Positions 1-7,918 of a DNA stretch of 64,000 nt are shown piece by piece (the stretch's first letter is position 1; every line of letters begins with the position of its first letter). The DNA is from Firmicutes bacterium HGW-Firmicutes-15 (GTDB lineage: Bacteria > Bacillota > Syntrophomonadia > Syntrophomonadales > Syntrophomonadaceae): assembly GCA_002840245.1 (NCBI GenBank), contig PHAA01000011.1, positions 87,749 to 151,748 on the forward strand, read 5' to 3'. The position numbers were made by a program, and so were the translations under genes. The notes under the pieces are model-generated. The model did no database searches, was not told where the DNA came from, and saw nothing but the letters and a program-made list of their open reading frames with translations.

Positions 1-933
1 AAAAAGGAAGTGCTTACCATACCTAACTTTATTACTGGGGTGGAAAGAAAAACCTTCGGCAGCAGCGGGGAAAAAATTACTATAAGTTCGAATTTGCCCC
101 TGACCTATACCTCCAGCCAAACCGGAACCAGGCTGGAAGTGGTATTTAGCAATGTCCTGCCTGGTAAAGCACTAAGTGATTACAAGTATGACAGCCGCCT
201 GATTAGCAGCATGGGGTTTAAGACTAAAACAACGGGTTCGGTTAGTCAGACGGTATTAACTCTGGTCACCAACAAAGCAGCAAAATTTTCGTTAGGTTCG
301 AGCAGTGACGGAACTACCCTCAATATAATGTTTATCGACCAGAGTGAAATTCAGCCGCGTGTTCCTATGGTGGTGCTGGATCCCGGGCATGGTGGCAAGG
401 ACACCGGAGCACGGGGATATAATGTGAATGAAAAAGATGTCAATCTGGATGTAGCCTTGAAGGTAGGGCAAATCCTCACTCAAAAAGGTATTAAGGTAGG
501 ATATACCCGCACTGATGATACCTATTTGAGCCTAATTGAGGAAGCCACCGTGGGGAACCTTTATAATGCTGCGATTTTTGTTGGTATACATTGTAACTCC
601 TGTGATAACCCCGGCCCGTCAGGTACGGAGACCTGGTACTATGCACCCTCGACAATACCAGAGCTCTATATCCAGAAGGATGAGCGCTATAGCCTGGCGA
701 CCTACCTGCAGAAGGCCATGATTGCAAAGTTAGGTCTCAATGACAGAGGGGTGAAGCATGGCAATTTAGCCGTATTACGGAATACCCAGATGCCCTCGGC
801 TTTGGTAGAAATGGCATTTATTAATAGCCCCACCGAAGGCGAGCTATTGAAACAACAAAACTTCAGGCAAATGGCGGCGCAAGCGATAGCTGATGGAATA
901 GCGGCATATATGAAAGAGAGTATTAAGCGTTAG
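1..933 (+). CDS. N-acetylmuramoyl-L-alanine amidase (AMIN + Amidase_3), 5' end outside window
   Basis: Secreted peptidoglycan hydrolase that cleaves the amide bond between N-acetylmuramic acid and the stem peptide. The first ~110 residues look like the C-terminal part of an AMIN domain (beta-rich wall-targeting domain). The catalytic Amidase_3 domain starts at the VVLDPGHGGKDTGA motif, whose His and following Glu are zinc ligands. It continues with GIHCNS (second zinc His) and ends with the ALVEMAFINSP motif carrying the catalytic Glu. The reading frame is open to the first base, with no ribosome site before the GTG at 10. No signal peptide is visible, so the true start lies upstream. It is followed by 178 non-coding bases and an SLH-anchored protease, which fits a cell-wall region. 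The family call is firm; the substrate is inferred from the family. Confidence 0.93.
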   Translation, partial: KKEVLTIPNFITGVERKTFGSSGEKITISSNLPLTYTSSQTGTRLEVVFSNVLPGKALSDYKYDSRLISSMGFKTKTTGSVSQTVLTLVTNKAAKFSLGSSSDGTTLNIMFIDQSEIQPRVPMVVLDPGHGGKDTGARGYNVNEKDVNLDVALKVGQILTQKGIKVGYTRTDDTYLSLIEEATVGNLYNAAIFVGIHCNSCDNPGPSGTETWYYAPSTIPELYIQKDERYSLATYLQKAMIAKLGLNDRGVKHGNLAVLRNTQMPSALVEMAFINSPTEGELLKQQNFRQMAAQAIADGIAAYMKESIKR

Positions 934-1056
934 TGGAAGTGAGCCGATTTTAGAGTTCTATTGACCAGATAAAATATTGGTCTACCCTGGCAGGAAAGAA
1001 ATAATCCGCAAAAAAAATAGCGAGAATAGTAAAATTTGCAGGATAATACTGGGCAT

Positions 1057-1086
1057 TTGACGAATAAAAATATTTAAATGTTAAAA
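1057..1086 (+). promoter_or_regulatory. Candidate sigma-A promoter of the SLH subtilase gene
   Basis: TTGACG at 1057-1062 and TTAAAA at 1081-1086 are 18 bases apart, in a very AT-rich stretch 25 bases before the start codon. An AAGGAG ribosome site follows at about 1097. A palindromic stretch (GACCA/TGGTC arms) lies upstream near 965-985. The assignment rests on consensus only. Confidence 0.35.
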
Positions 1087-1111
1087 TATACATATTAAGG
1101 AGCCTTTATAC

Positions 1112-4100
1112 ATGAAATACATATATAAGAAAAGCTGGCAGCATTTTCTATCCTTGCTGCTATGTTTGTGCTTATTTTTACAAATATCTATATATCCTGT
1201 CCTAGCCAATGACCGATCTGCTGACATTATTGGCTCTAGCCCGTTGCTGGTTCCCAATTTATTAACCCCCTCCGGCCTGAGCGGCAAGGGGCAGATCGTT
1301 GGTATTGCTGATAGTGGTCTGGATAAGGGCAGCATGACCGATATTCATCCCGACCTGCAAAGTGACCCAGGAACAATGCCCAAGGTAGTTATGCTAAAAT
1401 CATATACTGATCGTGAGCTGCCTGATGACCCTAACGGACATGGTACCTTCATGGCTGCCACTATTGCTGGCAGCGGCAAGGCTTCCCAGGGTCAATACCA
1501 GGGTATCGCTCCAGGAGCCAGTCTATATTTTCAGGCTTTATTGGATAAAGTCAACAATCTGAAAGTACCGGAGCGGTTGGAAGACCTTTTTCGACCAGCT
1601 TACTCGGCTGGAGTAAGAATTCATGTAGATGGTTGGGGTGGAGGTAGTAACGCTTATAGCGCCAGCTCAGTCCAGATTGATGATTTTGTCTATAAATACC
1701 AGGATTTTATGCCGGTTTTTGGGGCAGGTAACAGCGGCCCGGGCAGTGGCACCCTGACCTCCGAGGCTAACAGCAAAAATGCTCTTACGGTAGGATCCAG
1801 CCAGGTACCCCGCCCCGCATTTGGGCCAGAAGCCCGTTTTGCTGACCAGAGTGCAGAATCTTCCAGCCGGGGACCGACAGCGGACGGTAGGATAAAACCC
1901 GAAATCTTGGCTCCTGGATCAGCTTTAATTTCTGCCAACTCCAGTTTGATCGAAGGAAACTTTGCGGCAAATTCTTTTTATAACCGCATGGGGGGGAGCA
2001 GCATGGCTGCAGCAGTAACTGGCGGAGCTCTAGCTCTGCTGCGGGAGCAGTTGAAAACCGATAAAAATATGCCCGACCCTTCATCTGCTTTGCTCAAGGC
2101 CTTATTGATTAATGGAGCTCGTTCCCAGACAGGTGATCCTACCCAAGAGGGCTTTGGTATTCTGGACTTGGCGGGAACAGTTCTGGCATTACAGGAGGGA
2201 ACTTTTAAAATAAGCGATGAAAAGACAGGACTCAAAGCAGAAGAGATCAGGGAATATAAGTTGCAGGTAAATGATCCGTCGCTTCCGATAAAAATAACGC
2301 TGGCCTGGGTAGATCCTCCCGGTACACCGGGGGCAGCTTCAGCCCTGGTAAATAATCTAGACCTTATCGTGCAGGAGCCCGGGGGAAAAAGCTATTACGG
2401 CAATGATTTTTCCGGCCAGGGACGTGCTGATTATAAAAATAATGTGGAACAGGTGTCTATTCCAGTATCTAAAACGGGCGAGTATATCATTAAGGTTAAG
2501 GCTACTAGCATTGGCCGGGCAGGGAGTATGCAGAATTTTGCCCTGGTATACGGTCAGCCACTGAAAAGCCAAGTAATCACTGAGATTAATAAGAATGAAC
2601 TGAACTTATTGGACGGTACGAAGGTCAATCTGGCAGAACTTAAGTTGCATCAGGTCGTGGATGGCAGTCTAGTGAATTCAACCGCTGGCATTCAAGTGGG
2701 CAGCGATATTTACCTGAGTGCGGGCGTTGCCTATATCTTCGGGCGTACATGGAAAACTGGAGGAATACAGGCCTTACCCACCAGCGAAGGAGATCTGCTG
2801 TTGGAAATGAATACTAAGGTAAGAGAAGGAGGCTATTATCTGGCTCCCCAGGCTGTTGCTGCAGGTGCTGGCATCAGCGTGAATGGCCTACCGGTAGCTA
2901 GTATTACAGATATTCCTTCTGGTGCGGAGTTGAAGGCCACCATAAACCCGGCTCTGCAAACACTGTGGAAACTAGAGGCAGTCAACCAGGAAACAAGTGG
3001 ATTCATCGAGCAAGTGAATACTGAGGCAAAAGAAGTCAAACTTGTTCATGACCCGCATATTTATAAGCTAGCTGCCTGGGCAGCTATATCCTACCGTGAT
3101 AAACTGCTGGACTGTACAGTTCAAGATACCCCTTACGGAACAGCAGAACAAAATGATTTAGACAAACTAATGCCAGGAATGAAAGTGACCATGCAGGTCT
3201 CACCGAAAACCCAAGTAGTACAATCCCTGTTGCTGGAAAGACCTATGGTAATAGGCCGAGTGGAATCGGTCGATATTGCGGAGGAGAAGATCGTGCTGGA
3301 TTCGGGGAAAACCTACCAGATTTTCCCTGGGGCCAGCTTTTACCGAGATGAAGAGCTGGTTAAACTAGAAGATATTAAAAGCGGGGATCGGATTGTGGCC
3401 CTACTGATGCCGGACAGCAGCAGCATCATGCAACTAAGGGCATTCAGTTATGTAAGTTATGGGCGAGTTGTATATACCAGTCCTAAGCAAAAAAGCCTTT
3501 ATCTTATTGATTCTAATAATAGTGCCCATAACTTTGCCTTGAATAAGCAGACTGAGGTGTTTGGGTGGGGGATACCACTGGAATTTACTTCTATTCTTCC
3601 GGGAAGCTGGGTGAGGGTTATTGCCGATCCGACTGGAAAAGAAGCTTGGCGTATAGATCTGGCTGAAATCGGAGAGGCGGAAGTAAAGATACTTTCCTCG
3701 GTCAACCCTGATAAAAAGATACTTAGTATGACAGATGGGTCAAAATATACATACAGCAGTTCCACCCGCATTAGCAAGGGTGGCTACAGTATAAATGCCT
3801 TAGATATAATGCCGGGCGAGAAAGTGAACCTCACAACCCTCTTGTCGCATTCACCCTGGCCGCAGGTCTTAGCTGGGGTTGAGGTGGAATTAATCCCGCA
3901 GATAAAGGTGCCGGATACGGAACTTACAGCTCGCTCTTTAAATGGGGTTTTGATTATTCAAGGGAATACGACGGCGGATAGGTTATACCTGTACCGCCAA
4001 GACGGCAGCACCGAGCGTATTACGGTTGTTGATGGGCGGGTAAGCCGCATATATCGGTTGCTGGATAATGAGACCGAGTTACGATTGGTGATATTGGATA

Positions 4101-4696
4101 CACGCAGCGGCGGGATGAAAGCCAGTGACCTGAAAATTAGCGTATATCAACCCCAGCCAGCTCAAAATAGCTTTAATGACATAAGCGGTCATTGGGCGGA
4201 AAATTACATTAAAGACCTGGCCAGACGTAACTTTGTAAACGGCTATGGAGATGGCAGCTACCGTCCTGATCAGACCCTGAGCCGGGCGGAATTAGTATCA
4301 ATAATTGCAAGTTTGCATGACCTCACTTTGACCGTAATGGGCGAAAAACCTAATTTTATCGATTACCAGGATATTCCCTGGTGGGCGCTGGAAGCGGTTC
4401 TCGCCGCTAAGGAGCATGGCTTGATCAGCGGATATGCAGATGGGAGTTTCCAGCCTGCCCGAGCGGTAACCCGCAGTGAAATGGCGGTTATTCTTTCCCG
4501 CCTGGCAGGTGAAACTAAGGCGGTGACGTCAGCTGAATTGCCATACCAGGATAGTGAGCAGATACCTTCCTGGGCTAGAGACGCTTTTGTTCAGTTATAT
4601 GAACGAGGGCTTTTGACCATATTCCCAGGTGAATTATTGGAACCGAATCGCCCCGTAACCAGAGCTGAAGCCGCCGCGTTACTTGACAAGATATAG
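1112..4696 (+). CDS. Secreted subtilisin-family (S8) serine protease with three C-terminal SLH domains
   Basis: Cell-surface serine protease of 1194 residues. Residues 1-32 form a signal peptide ending near LAN. The S8 domain covers about 45-350, with Asp67 (ADSG), His110 (GHGT), oxyanion Asn207 (GAGNSGP) and nucleophile Ser297 (GGSSMA) all present. A jelly-roll-like segment (about 370-480) follows, as in several subtilases. Then come some 500 residues I do not recognise, rich in beta-strand-like repeats such as GRVESVDI and VVYTSPK. Three SLH repeats (about 1022-1194; FNDISGHWA, YQDIPWWA, YQDSEQIPSWA) should anchor it to secondary cell-wall polymer. AAGGAG sits 10 bases before the ATG. The last 18 bases overlap the convergent acyltransferase gene. 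It may process surface proteins, but the substrate is unknown. Confidence 0.93.
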   Translation: MKYIYKKSWQHFLSLLLCLCLFLQISIYPVLANDRSADIIGSSPLLVPNLLTPSGLSGKGQIVGIADSGLDKGSMTDIHPDLQSDPGTMPKVVMLKSYTDRELPDDPNGHGTFMAATIAGSGKASQGQYQGIAPGASLYFQALLDKVNNLKVPERLEDLFRPAYSAGVRIHVDGWGGGSNAYSASSVQIDDFVYKYQDFMPVFGAGNSGPGSGTLTSEANSKNALTVGSSQVPRPAFGPEARFADQSAESSSRGPTADGRIKPEILAPGSALISANSSLIEGNFAANSFYNRMGGSSMAAAVTGGALALLREQLKTDKNMPDPSSALLKALLINGARSQTGDPTQEGFGILDLAGTVLALQEGTFKISDEKTGLKAEEIREYKLQVNDPSLPIKITLAWVDPPGTPGAASALVNNLDLIVQEPGGKSYYGNDFSGQGRADYKNNVEQVSIPVSKTGEYIIKVKATSIGRAGSMQNFALVYGQPLKSQVITEINKNELNLLDGTKVNLAELKLHQVVDGSLVNSTAGIQVGSDIYLSAGVAYIFGRTWKTGGIQALPTSEGDLLLEMNTKVREGGYYLAPQAVAAGAGISVNGLPVASITDIPSGAELKATINPALQTLWKLEAVNQETSGFIEQVNTEAKEVKLVHDPHIYKLAAWAAISYRDKLLDCTVQDTPYGTAEQNDLDKLMPGMKVTMQVSPKTQVVQSLLLERPMVIGRVESVDIAEEKIVLDSGKTYQIFPGASFYRDEELVKLEDIKSGDRIVALLMPDSSSIMQLRAFSYVSYGRVVYTSPKQKSLYLIDSNNSAHNFALNKQTEVFGWGIPLEFTSILPGSWVRVIADPTGKEAWRIDLAEIGEAEVKILSSVNPDKKILSMTDGSKYTYSSSTRISKGGYSINALDIMPGEKVNLTTLLSHSPWPQVLAGVEVELIPQIKVPDTELTARSLNGVLIIQGNTTADRLYLYRQDGSTERITVVDGRVSRIYRLLDNETELRLVILDTRSGGMKASDLKISVYQPQPAQNSFNDISGHWAENYIKDLARRNFVNGYGDGSYRPDQTLSRAELVSIIASLHDLTLTVMGEKPNFIDYQDIPWWALEAVLAAKEHGLISGYADGSFQPARAVTRSEMAVILSRLAGETKAVTSAELPYQDSEQIPSWARDAFVQLYERGLLTIFPGELLEPNRPVTRAEAAALLDKI

Positions 4697-5734
4697 CTTC
4701 TTCTTAATTCCACCTAATAGAGAAGCTAAGGGCGATAAACTAACCACATACGTCATCATGATAGTAGAAACCGTTGTAAAGAAATATAGACCCAAGAGAC
4801 CCCGGTTGCCAGCCCACAAACCAGGATGCCCTATTTTAATGGAGGCATAAACCAGTATAGTTAAAAGCAATGGATGCATTAAATAAATCAGAAAAGATTG
4901 GGCAGAAAGCCAATTGAGCCAGGGCTTTTCCTTCTGGCTGAGCCGTAGTGCCAGGGCATAGAAGAAGAAGTAACTGCTGATGGCATATAGCATTACACTT
5001 GGTCTAACGATAGAGCCCTGAACGGTTAGCCTGCTATCCAGAAGCATCAGTCCCAGGCTGCACAACCAAATAAATCCTGAGCTTGATAAAGTGCGACAAG
5101 GGGACGTTAAGAAACGTCCCCTTGTCGCACTAGCCATATACATCCCAAACACGAAGTAAAACAGCCAGACTGGGAAAGCAGATATATAGAACATGCTATA
5201 TTGGCCAGGCAGAGCGATAATATGTAATAAATACAGATAAATAAGGCTTTGCGCTGCCAGGCTAATAGTCAGCGAACCCACCAAAATTGCGCGAGGGCAC
5301 TTTTCCATCCATCGCCGCAATAGCGGATAAAGAATATAGAACTGCAATATAATAGGTAAAAACCACAGATGATAATAACCGGTTCCCCATAACAAATCTT
5401 TGCCCAGAGTACTAAGAAAGAGAAGGGGATTGTTTAATCTAAGAAAATAAGCGTTTAATAGGCTGTATAGTAAGGTCCAAACAAAATAGGGCCATAGAAT
5501 TCTATCCAGACGTTTTTTGTAAAATGCCCGGACTGGAAGGTTAAGAGCATCACGGTCAGTATAATACAATAGAAAACCGGAGAGTACGATAAAAAGTGGA
5601 ACTGCGAAACGCACTGAGTGATTCCATAAATAAGCCAGGGTAAAATCCATATAACTGGCTGTAACATGGATAGCGATTACCGCCAGAGCCGCAGCTGCCC
5701 GTATAACATCAAATTCTAGCAAACGTTTATTCAT
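4679..5734 (-). CDS. Acyltransferase 3 family integral membrane protein
   Basis: Multi-spanning membrane protein of 351 residues, with about ten hydrophobic segments. The N-terminus carries the family signature: ARG-like FDVIRAAAALAVIAIHV with the conserved His (His23), then a second segment FAVPLFIVLSGFLL. Members (OatA N-domain, NodX-type) transfer acetyl or other acyl groups from the cytoplasm to extracytoplasmic sugars. The target is probably cell wall or surface glycan given the neighbourhood, which is inference. Its 3' end overlaps the end of the SLH protease gene by 18 bases on the opposite strand. Unusually, a 40-base perfect palindromic repeat is read through in frame and encodes a charged loop (S-A-T-R-G-R-F-L-T-S-P-C-R-T) between two membrane segments. 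The protein remains full length, so it may still be active. Confidence 0.88.
   Translation of the reverse strand: MNKRLLEFDVIRAAAALAVIAIHVTASYMDFTLAYLWNHSVRFAVPLFIVLSGFLLYYTDRDALNLPVRAFYKKRLDRILWPYFVWTLLYSLLNAYFLRLNNPLLFLSTLGKDLLWGTGYYHLWFLPIILQFYILYPLLRRWMEKCPRAILVGSLTISLAAQSLIYLYLLHIIALPGQYSMFYISAFPVWLFYFVFGMYMASATRGRFLTSPCRTLSSSGFIWLCSLGLMLLDSRLTVQGSIVRPSVMLYAISSYFFFYALALRLSQKEKPWLNWLSAQSFLIYLMHPLLLTILVYASIKIGHPGLWAGNRGLLGLYFFTTVSTIMMTYVVSLSPLASLLGGIKKKLYLVK
5091..5130. repeat. Perfect palindromic repeat (REP-like, GTGCGACA family) inside the acyltransferase gene
   Basis: Two 18-base arms (5091-5108 and 5113-5130) are exact reverse complements around a 4-base loop (AAGA). The outer stem TGCGACA/TGTCGCA is the same as in copies at 33950-33979 and, nearly, at 30842-30871. 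The inner GGGGACG/CGTCCCC matches the conserved core of those copies. It lies in a coding sequence and keeps the frame open. Confidence 0.9.
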
Positions 5735-5762
5735 AAAGGCATCTCCTAAATTATTAGCCCGC

Positions 5763-5786
5763 GAAAAAGCGCCCTCTCAGGCGCCT
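5763..5786 (-). terminator. Rho-independent terminator candidate after the anti-sigma gene
   Basis: Read on the minus strand, AGGCGCC and GGCGCTT pair around a six-base loop and run into TTTTC. It sits 30 bases beyond the anti-sigma stop and just before the acyltransferase start. It probably separates the sigma/anti-sigma unit from the next gene. The U-tract is short. Confidence 0.5.
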
Positions 5787-5818
5787 ATAAGAACTATCTT
5801 TATTCTATCTCAATAATA

Positions 5819-6829
5819 TTATTTTTCAAGCCACAGTACTATGGTTTCCCGCTCAGCCTTTTGCTCCCAATCCTGCAGTTCATCTTCCAGGGTTACTATC
5901 CGCTGATCCAGTTGAGCCTTCTGGCTGGCATCCTGTAAGGTTGCGCGCTGGGTAACCAGTGACTGGTACTGGGTCAGGGTTTCCGCATAACGGGTAGAAA
6001 TGTCTTGTTTATCAACCTCCTGATCAATTACCGTACCCAAACCGCCCAGTCTATTTATTAAGTTGGTCGAAGATGCTTTCATGACCGTAATCTTAAGGAC
6101 TGTATAACTGCCATTTTCATTTACCTGCACACCCAGGCTCTGAGTTTCAGCCTGCATATCACCAGCTATTTGCAGAACCTTCTCCTGAGCTAGTGCAGAA
6201 TCGCCTACTCTGACTTTCAGCAGGGTGGTTTTAATAGATCTTTCCCTATTTAAAAAGACATAAGCAGAACGAACGTTACTAGCTGCCACTACTGGAGATT
6301 CTACAGTAGTGGTAGTATTATCTTTATTTGCTGCAATGGGTGGTTCCGCTTTAGGCTGTACTGTTGATAAATTATCGGTAGTATTTACGACTCCTGGGGT
6401 GATATTATCAGCTGGATATTTATTAGAAATTCCGGAGGATTGAACCGTATCAACTACCGGAGTCTTTTCTGCAAGTTGAACCATGGGGCTGGAATTCATA
6501 GTCACTGCACTAAAAATCAGTAAGAGCGCAGCAGCTGCACCGGCCACTACCTGCCGCCAGCTTGTGTTAAACCAACGGGATTTCTTAATAGGCGTAACAA
6601 TTCTTTCCTCATTAATACGCAGCATGACTGCATCCTTAAATCCTGCAGGCGCAGGCATGAGAACTGCTCCCATCTGCTTCATGGCAGAGGAAAGCTGGAC
6701 TAGGTCCTCATATTCCCGCTGGCATTCTGCACACGCAGCTATGTGAGACCTAACTTCTCCGGTTTCGCCGGGAGTTAGTTCATCATCCAGAAAAGGAGAT
6801 ATAAGTTGTTCAATTCTCATACAGTCCAT
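5819..6829 (-). CDS. Membrane-anchored anti-sigma factor (zf-HC2 head, DUF4349-like extracytoplasmic domain)
   Basis: Probable partner that holds the ECF sigma factor encoded just upstream. From ATG 6829 the protein begins MDCMRIEQLISPFLDDEL and carries the zinc-binding anti-sigma motif His29-x3-Cys33-x2-Cys36, with an extra Cys2. One membrane segment lies near residues 90-110. A Ser/Thr/Asn-rich linker follows. The C-terminal ~150 residues resemble DUF4349, ending in a coiled coil (about 265-330) and a hydrophobic strand. A GTG nine bases upstream (6838) is the alternative start; the MDC start matches typical family N-termini better. The sigma gene stops 5 bases before that GTG, so the two are transcribed and probably translated together. 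The outer domain presumably senses an envelope signal, which is inference. Confidence 0.85.
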   Translation of the reverse strand: MDCMRIEQLISPFLDDELTPGETGEVRSHIAACAECQREYEDLVQLSSAMKQMGAVLMPAPAGFKDAVMLRINEERIVTPIKKSRWFNTSWRQVVAGAAAALLLIFSAVTMNSSPMVQLAEKTPVVDTVQSSGISNKYPADNITPGVVNTTDNLSTVQPKAEPPIAANKDNTTTTVESPVVAASNVRSAYVFLNRERSIKTTLLKVRVGDSALAQEKVLQIAGDMQAETQSLGVQVNENGSYTVLKITVMKASSTNLINRLGGLGTVIDQEVDKQDISTRYAETLTQYQSLVTQRATLQDASQKAQLDQRIVTLEDELQDWEQKAERETIVLWLEK

Positions 6830-6842
6830 GCTTATCACACTT

Positions 6843-7409
6843 TCACAGTTGTTTTTCCAGTTCCTTTTTCAGAGCCTTCCTCCCCCGGTTTATCCGGGAT
6901 TTGACCGTTCCCAGAGAACAGTCCAGCATAGCAGCTATTTCATCATAATTGTAACCTTCAATTTCCCTTAGTATCAGGACAATTCGAAACTCAGGCAGCA
7001 GACGGTTAAGAGCAGTTCCTACCATAGCATTAAATTCACTGCGCTCCACCTTATCCAGAGGACTCTCTTCGCTGGCAGCCAGCTCGCGACTAACTTCGCC
7101 TTCGCGAACAGGTAAGGGCTCATCCAGTGAAAATGTTACCACCTTCTTATTCCGGCGGCAGAAATTAATCCACTGATTAACTGCGATTCGGTGCAGCCAA
7201 GTTCCAAAGTCAGCATCGTTACGAAATGAACGAATACCTTTAAATCCTTGAACGAAAACATCCTGGGCTAAATCCTGGGCGTCTTCAGGGTTCCCGGCCA
7301 GATAGTGGCAATGGGAATAAACCCTGTCCTGGTAGATAAGCACCAGTTCCCCGAAAGCATCCAGGTCATCCCGCTGGGCTTTTTCAATCAGGTCTTTAAC
7401 AGTTGTCAA
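6843..7409 (-). CDS. ECF-type RNA polymerase sigma factor
   Basis: Sigma-70 family group 4 factor of 188 residues. Region 2 covers about 20-90 (core-binding NPEDAQDLAQDVFVQGFKGI and FGTWLHRIAVNQW, which melts and reads the -10). Region 4 covers about 130-185 (helix-turn-helix YDEIAAMLDCSLGTVKSRINRGR, which reads the -35). An acidic linker joins them. The start is TTG at 7407-7409, preceded by GGGAG about 9 bases upstream; no ATG fits. It is followed at once by the anti-sigma gene. It very likely drives its own promoter at 7453-7485 and the divergent surface-protein promoter at 7666-7698, because both carry the same non-sigma-A motif. The closest named relatives by appearance are SigW-like factors. 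The subgroup is not resolved. Confidence 0.93.
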   Translation of the reverse strand: MTTVKDLIEKAQRDDLDAFGELVLIYQDRVYSHCHYLAGNPEDAQDLAQDVFVQGFKGIRSFRNDADFGTWLHRIAVNQWINFCRRNKKVVTFSLDEPLPVREGEVSRELAASEESPLDKVERSEFNAMVGTALNRLLPEFRIVLILREIEGYNYDEIAAMLDCSLGTVKSRINRGRKALKKELEKQL

Positions 7410-7452
7410 ACAAGTACACTCCCTGAATAACCGGGTAAATTTACCTAGTTAA

Positions 7453-7485
7453 CTATTAGACAACGAGCCGCGCTAAAAAGTTCCC
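7453..7485 (-). promoter_or_regulatory. ECF promoter driving the sigma/anti-sigma operon (autoregulatory)
   Basis: On the minus strand GGGAACTTTTT (7475-7485) and GTCTAATAG (7453-7461) are separated by 13 bases. The divergent promoter at 7666-7698 has the same two boxes and the same 13-base gap. The AAC -35 core and GTC -10 core are typical of ECF promoters. Confidence 0.72.
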
Positions 7486-7665
7486 GGCCAAGTAAATTTA
7501 CGATTATGTATATATTTGCACAATTCATTTTAACATGCTCAGGCAGGAAGAACAATTTCCTAATATTGTCCACGTGCTTAATTAGCTTAACCTTTTTCTT
7601 CCTTAACATAGCTGCGAGATAATTTAACGCACTATTCAGAGAATAAAAACCTTTTTTGCCTGACC

Positions 7666-7698
7666 GGGAACTTTTTGGTTATATTGTGCGTCTAACAG
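7666..7698 (+). promoter_or_regulatory. ECF promoter of the large surface-protein gene
   Basis: GGGAACTTTTT (7666-7676), 13 bases, then GTCTAACAG (7690-7698). It differs from the sigma gene's own promoter by one base in the two boxes, while the spacer is unrelated. The predicted start of transcription is near 7705, giving a leader of about 215 bases. Confidence 0.72.
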
Positions 7699-7703
7699 TA
7701 CAG

Positions 7704-7918
7704 TCAGCCAAGGGATTCCATTTCAGGCAGTAGCCGCCTTGGCTCACAAACCAGCCGGAACAAGCATTACATAATAACCGGCTTAAAAAGGAGGGGAGTG
7801 GAGAGAAGTATCGTTGGTATCTATCGCTAGATAGATGATCACCTCTCAAGTTTAGGGCTAAAGCCCTGATTATCTAAAAGAAATTAATATTGAAATTATA
7901 AAAGGAGGAAAATACACA
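7704..7918 (+). promoter_or_regulatory. Long structured 5' leader of the surface-protein mRNA
   Basis: No gene of usual size fits in this stretch. It contains several stem-loops: AGCCAAGG/CCTTGGCT (about 7707-7745), AGCCGG/CCGGCT (about 7753-7785), ATCTATC/AGATAGAT (about 7820-7836) and GGGCT/AGCCC. A possible 10-codon reading frame starts at the GTG at 7799 after AGGAGGGGA and ends with TAG inside the third hairpin. A strong AAAGGAGG sits before the real start at 7919. Long leaders of this kind often stabilise abundant surface-protein mRNAs; here that is inference. Confidence 0.4.
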
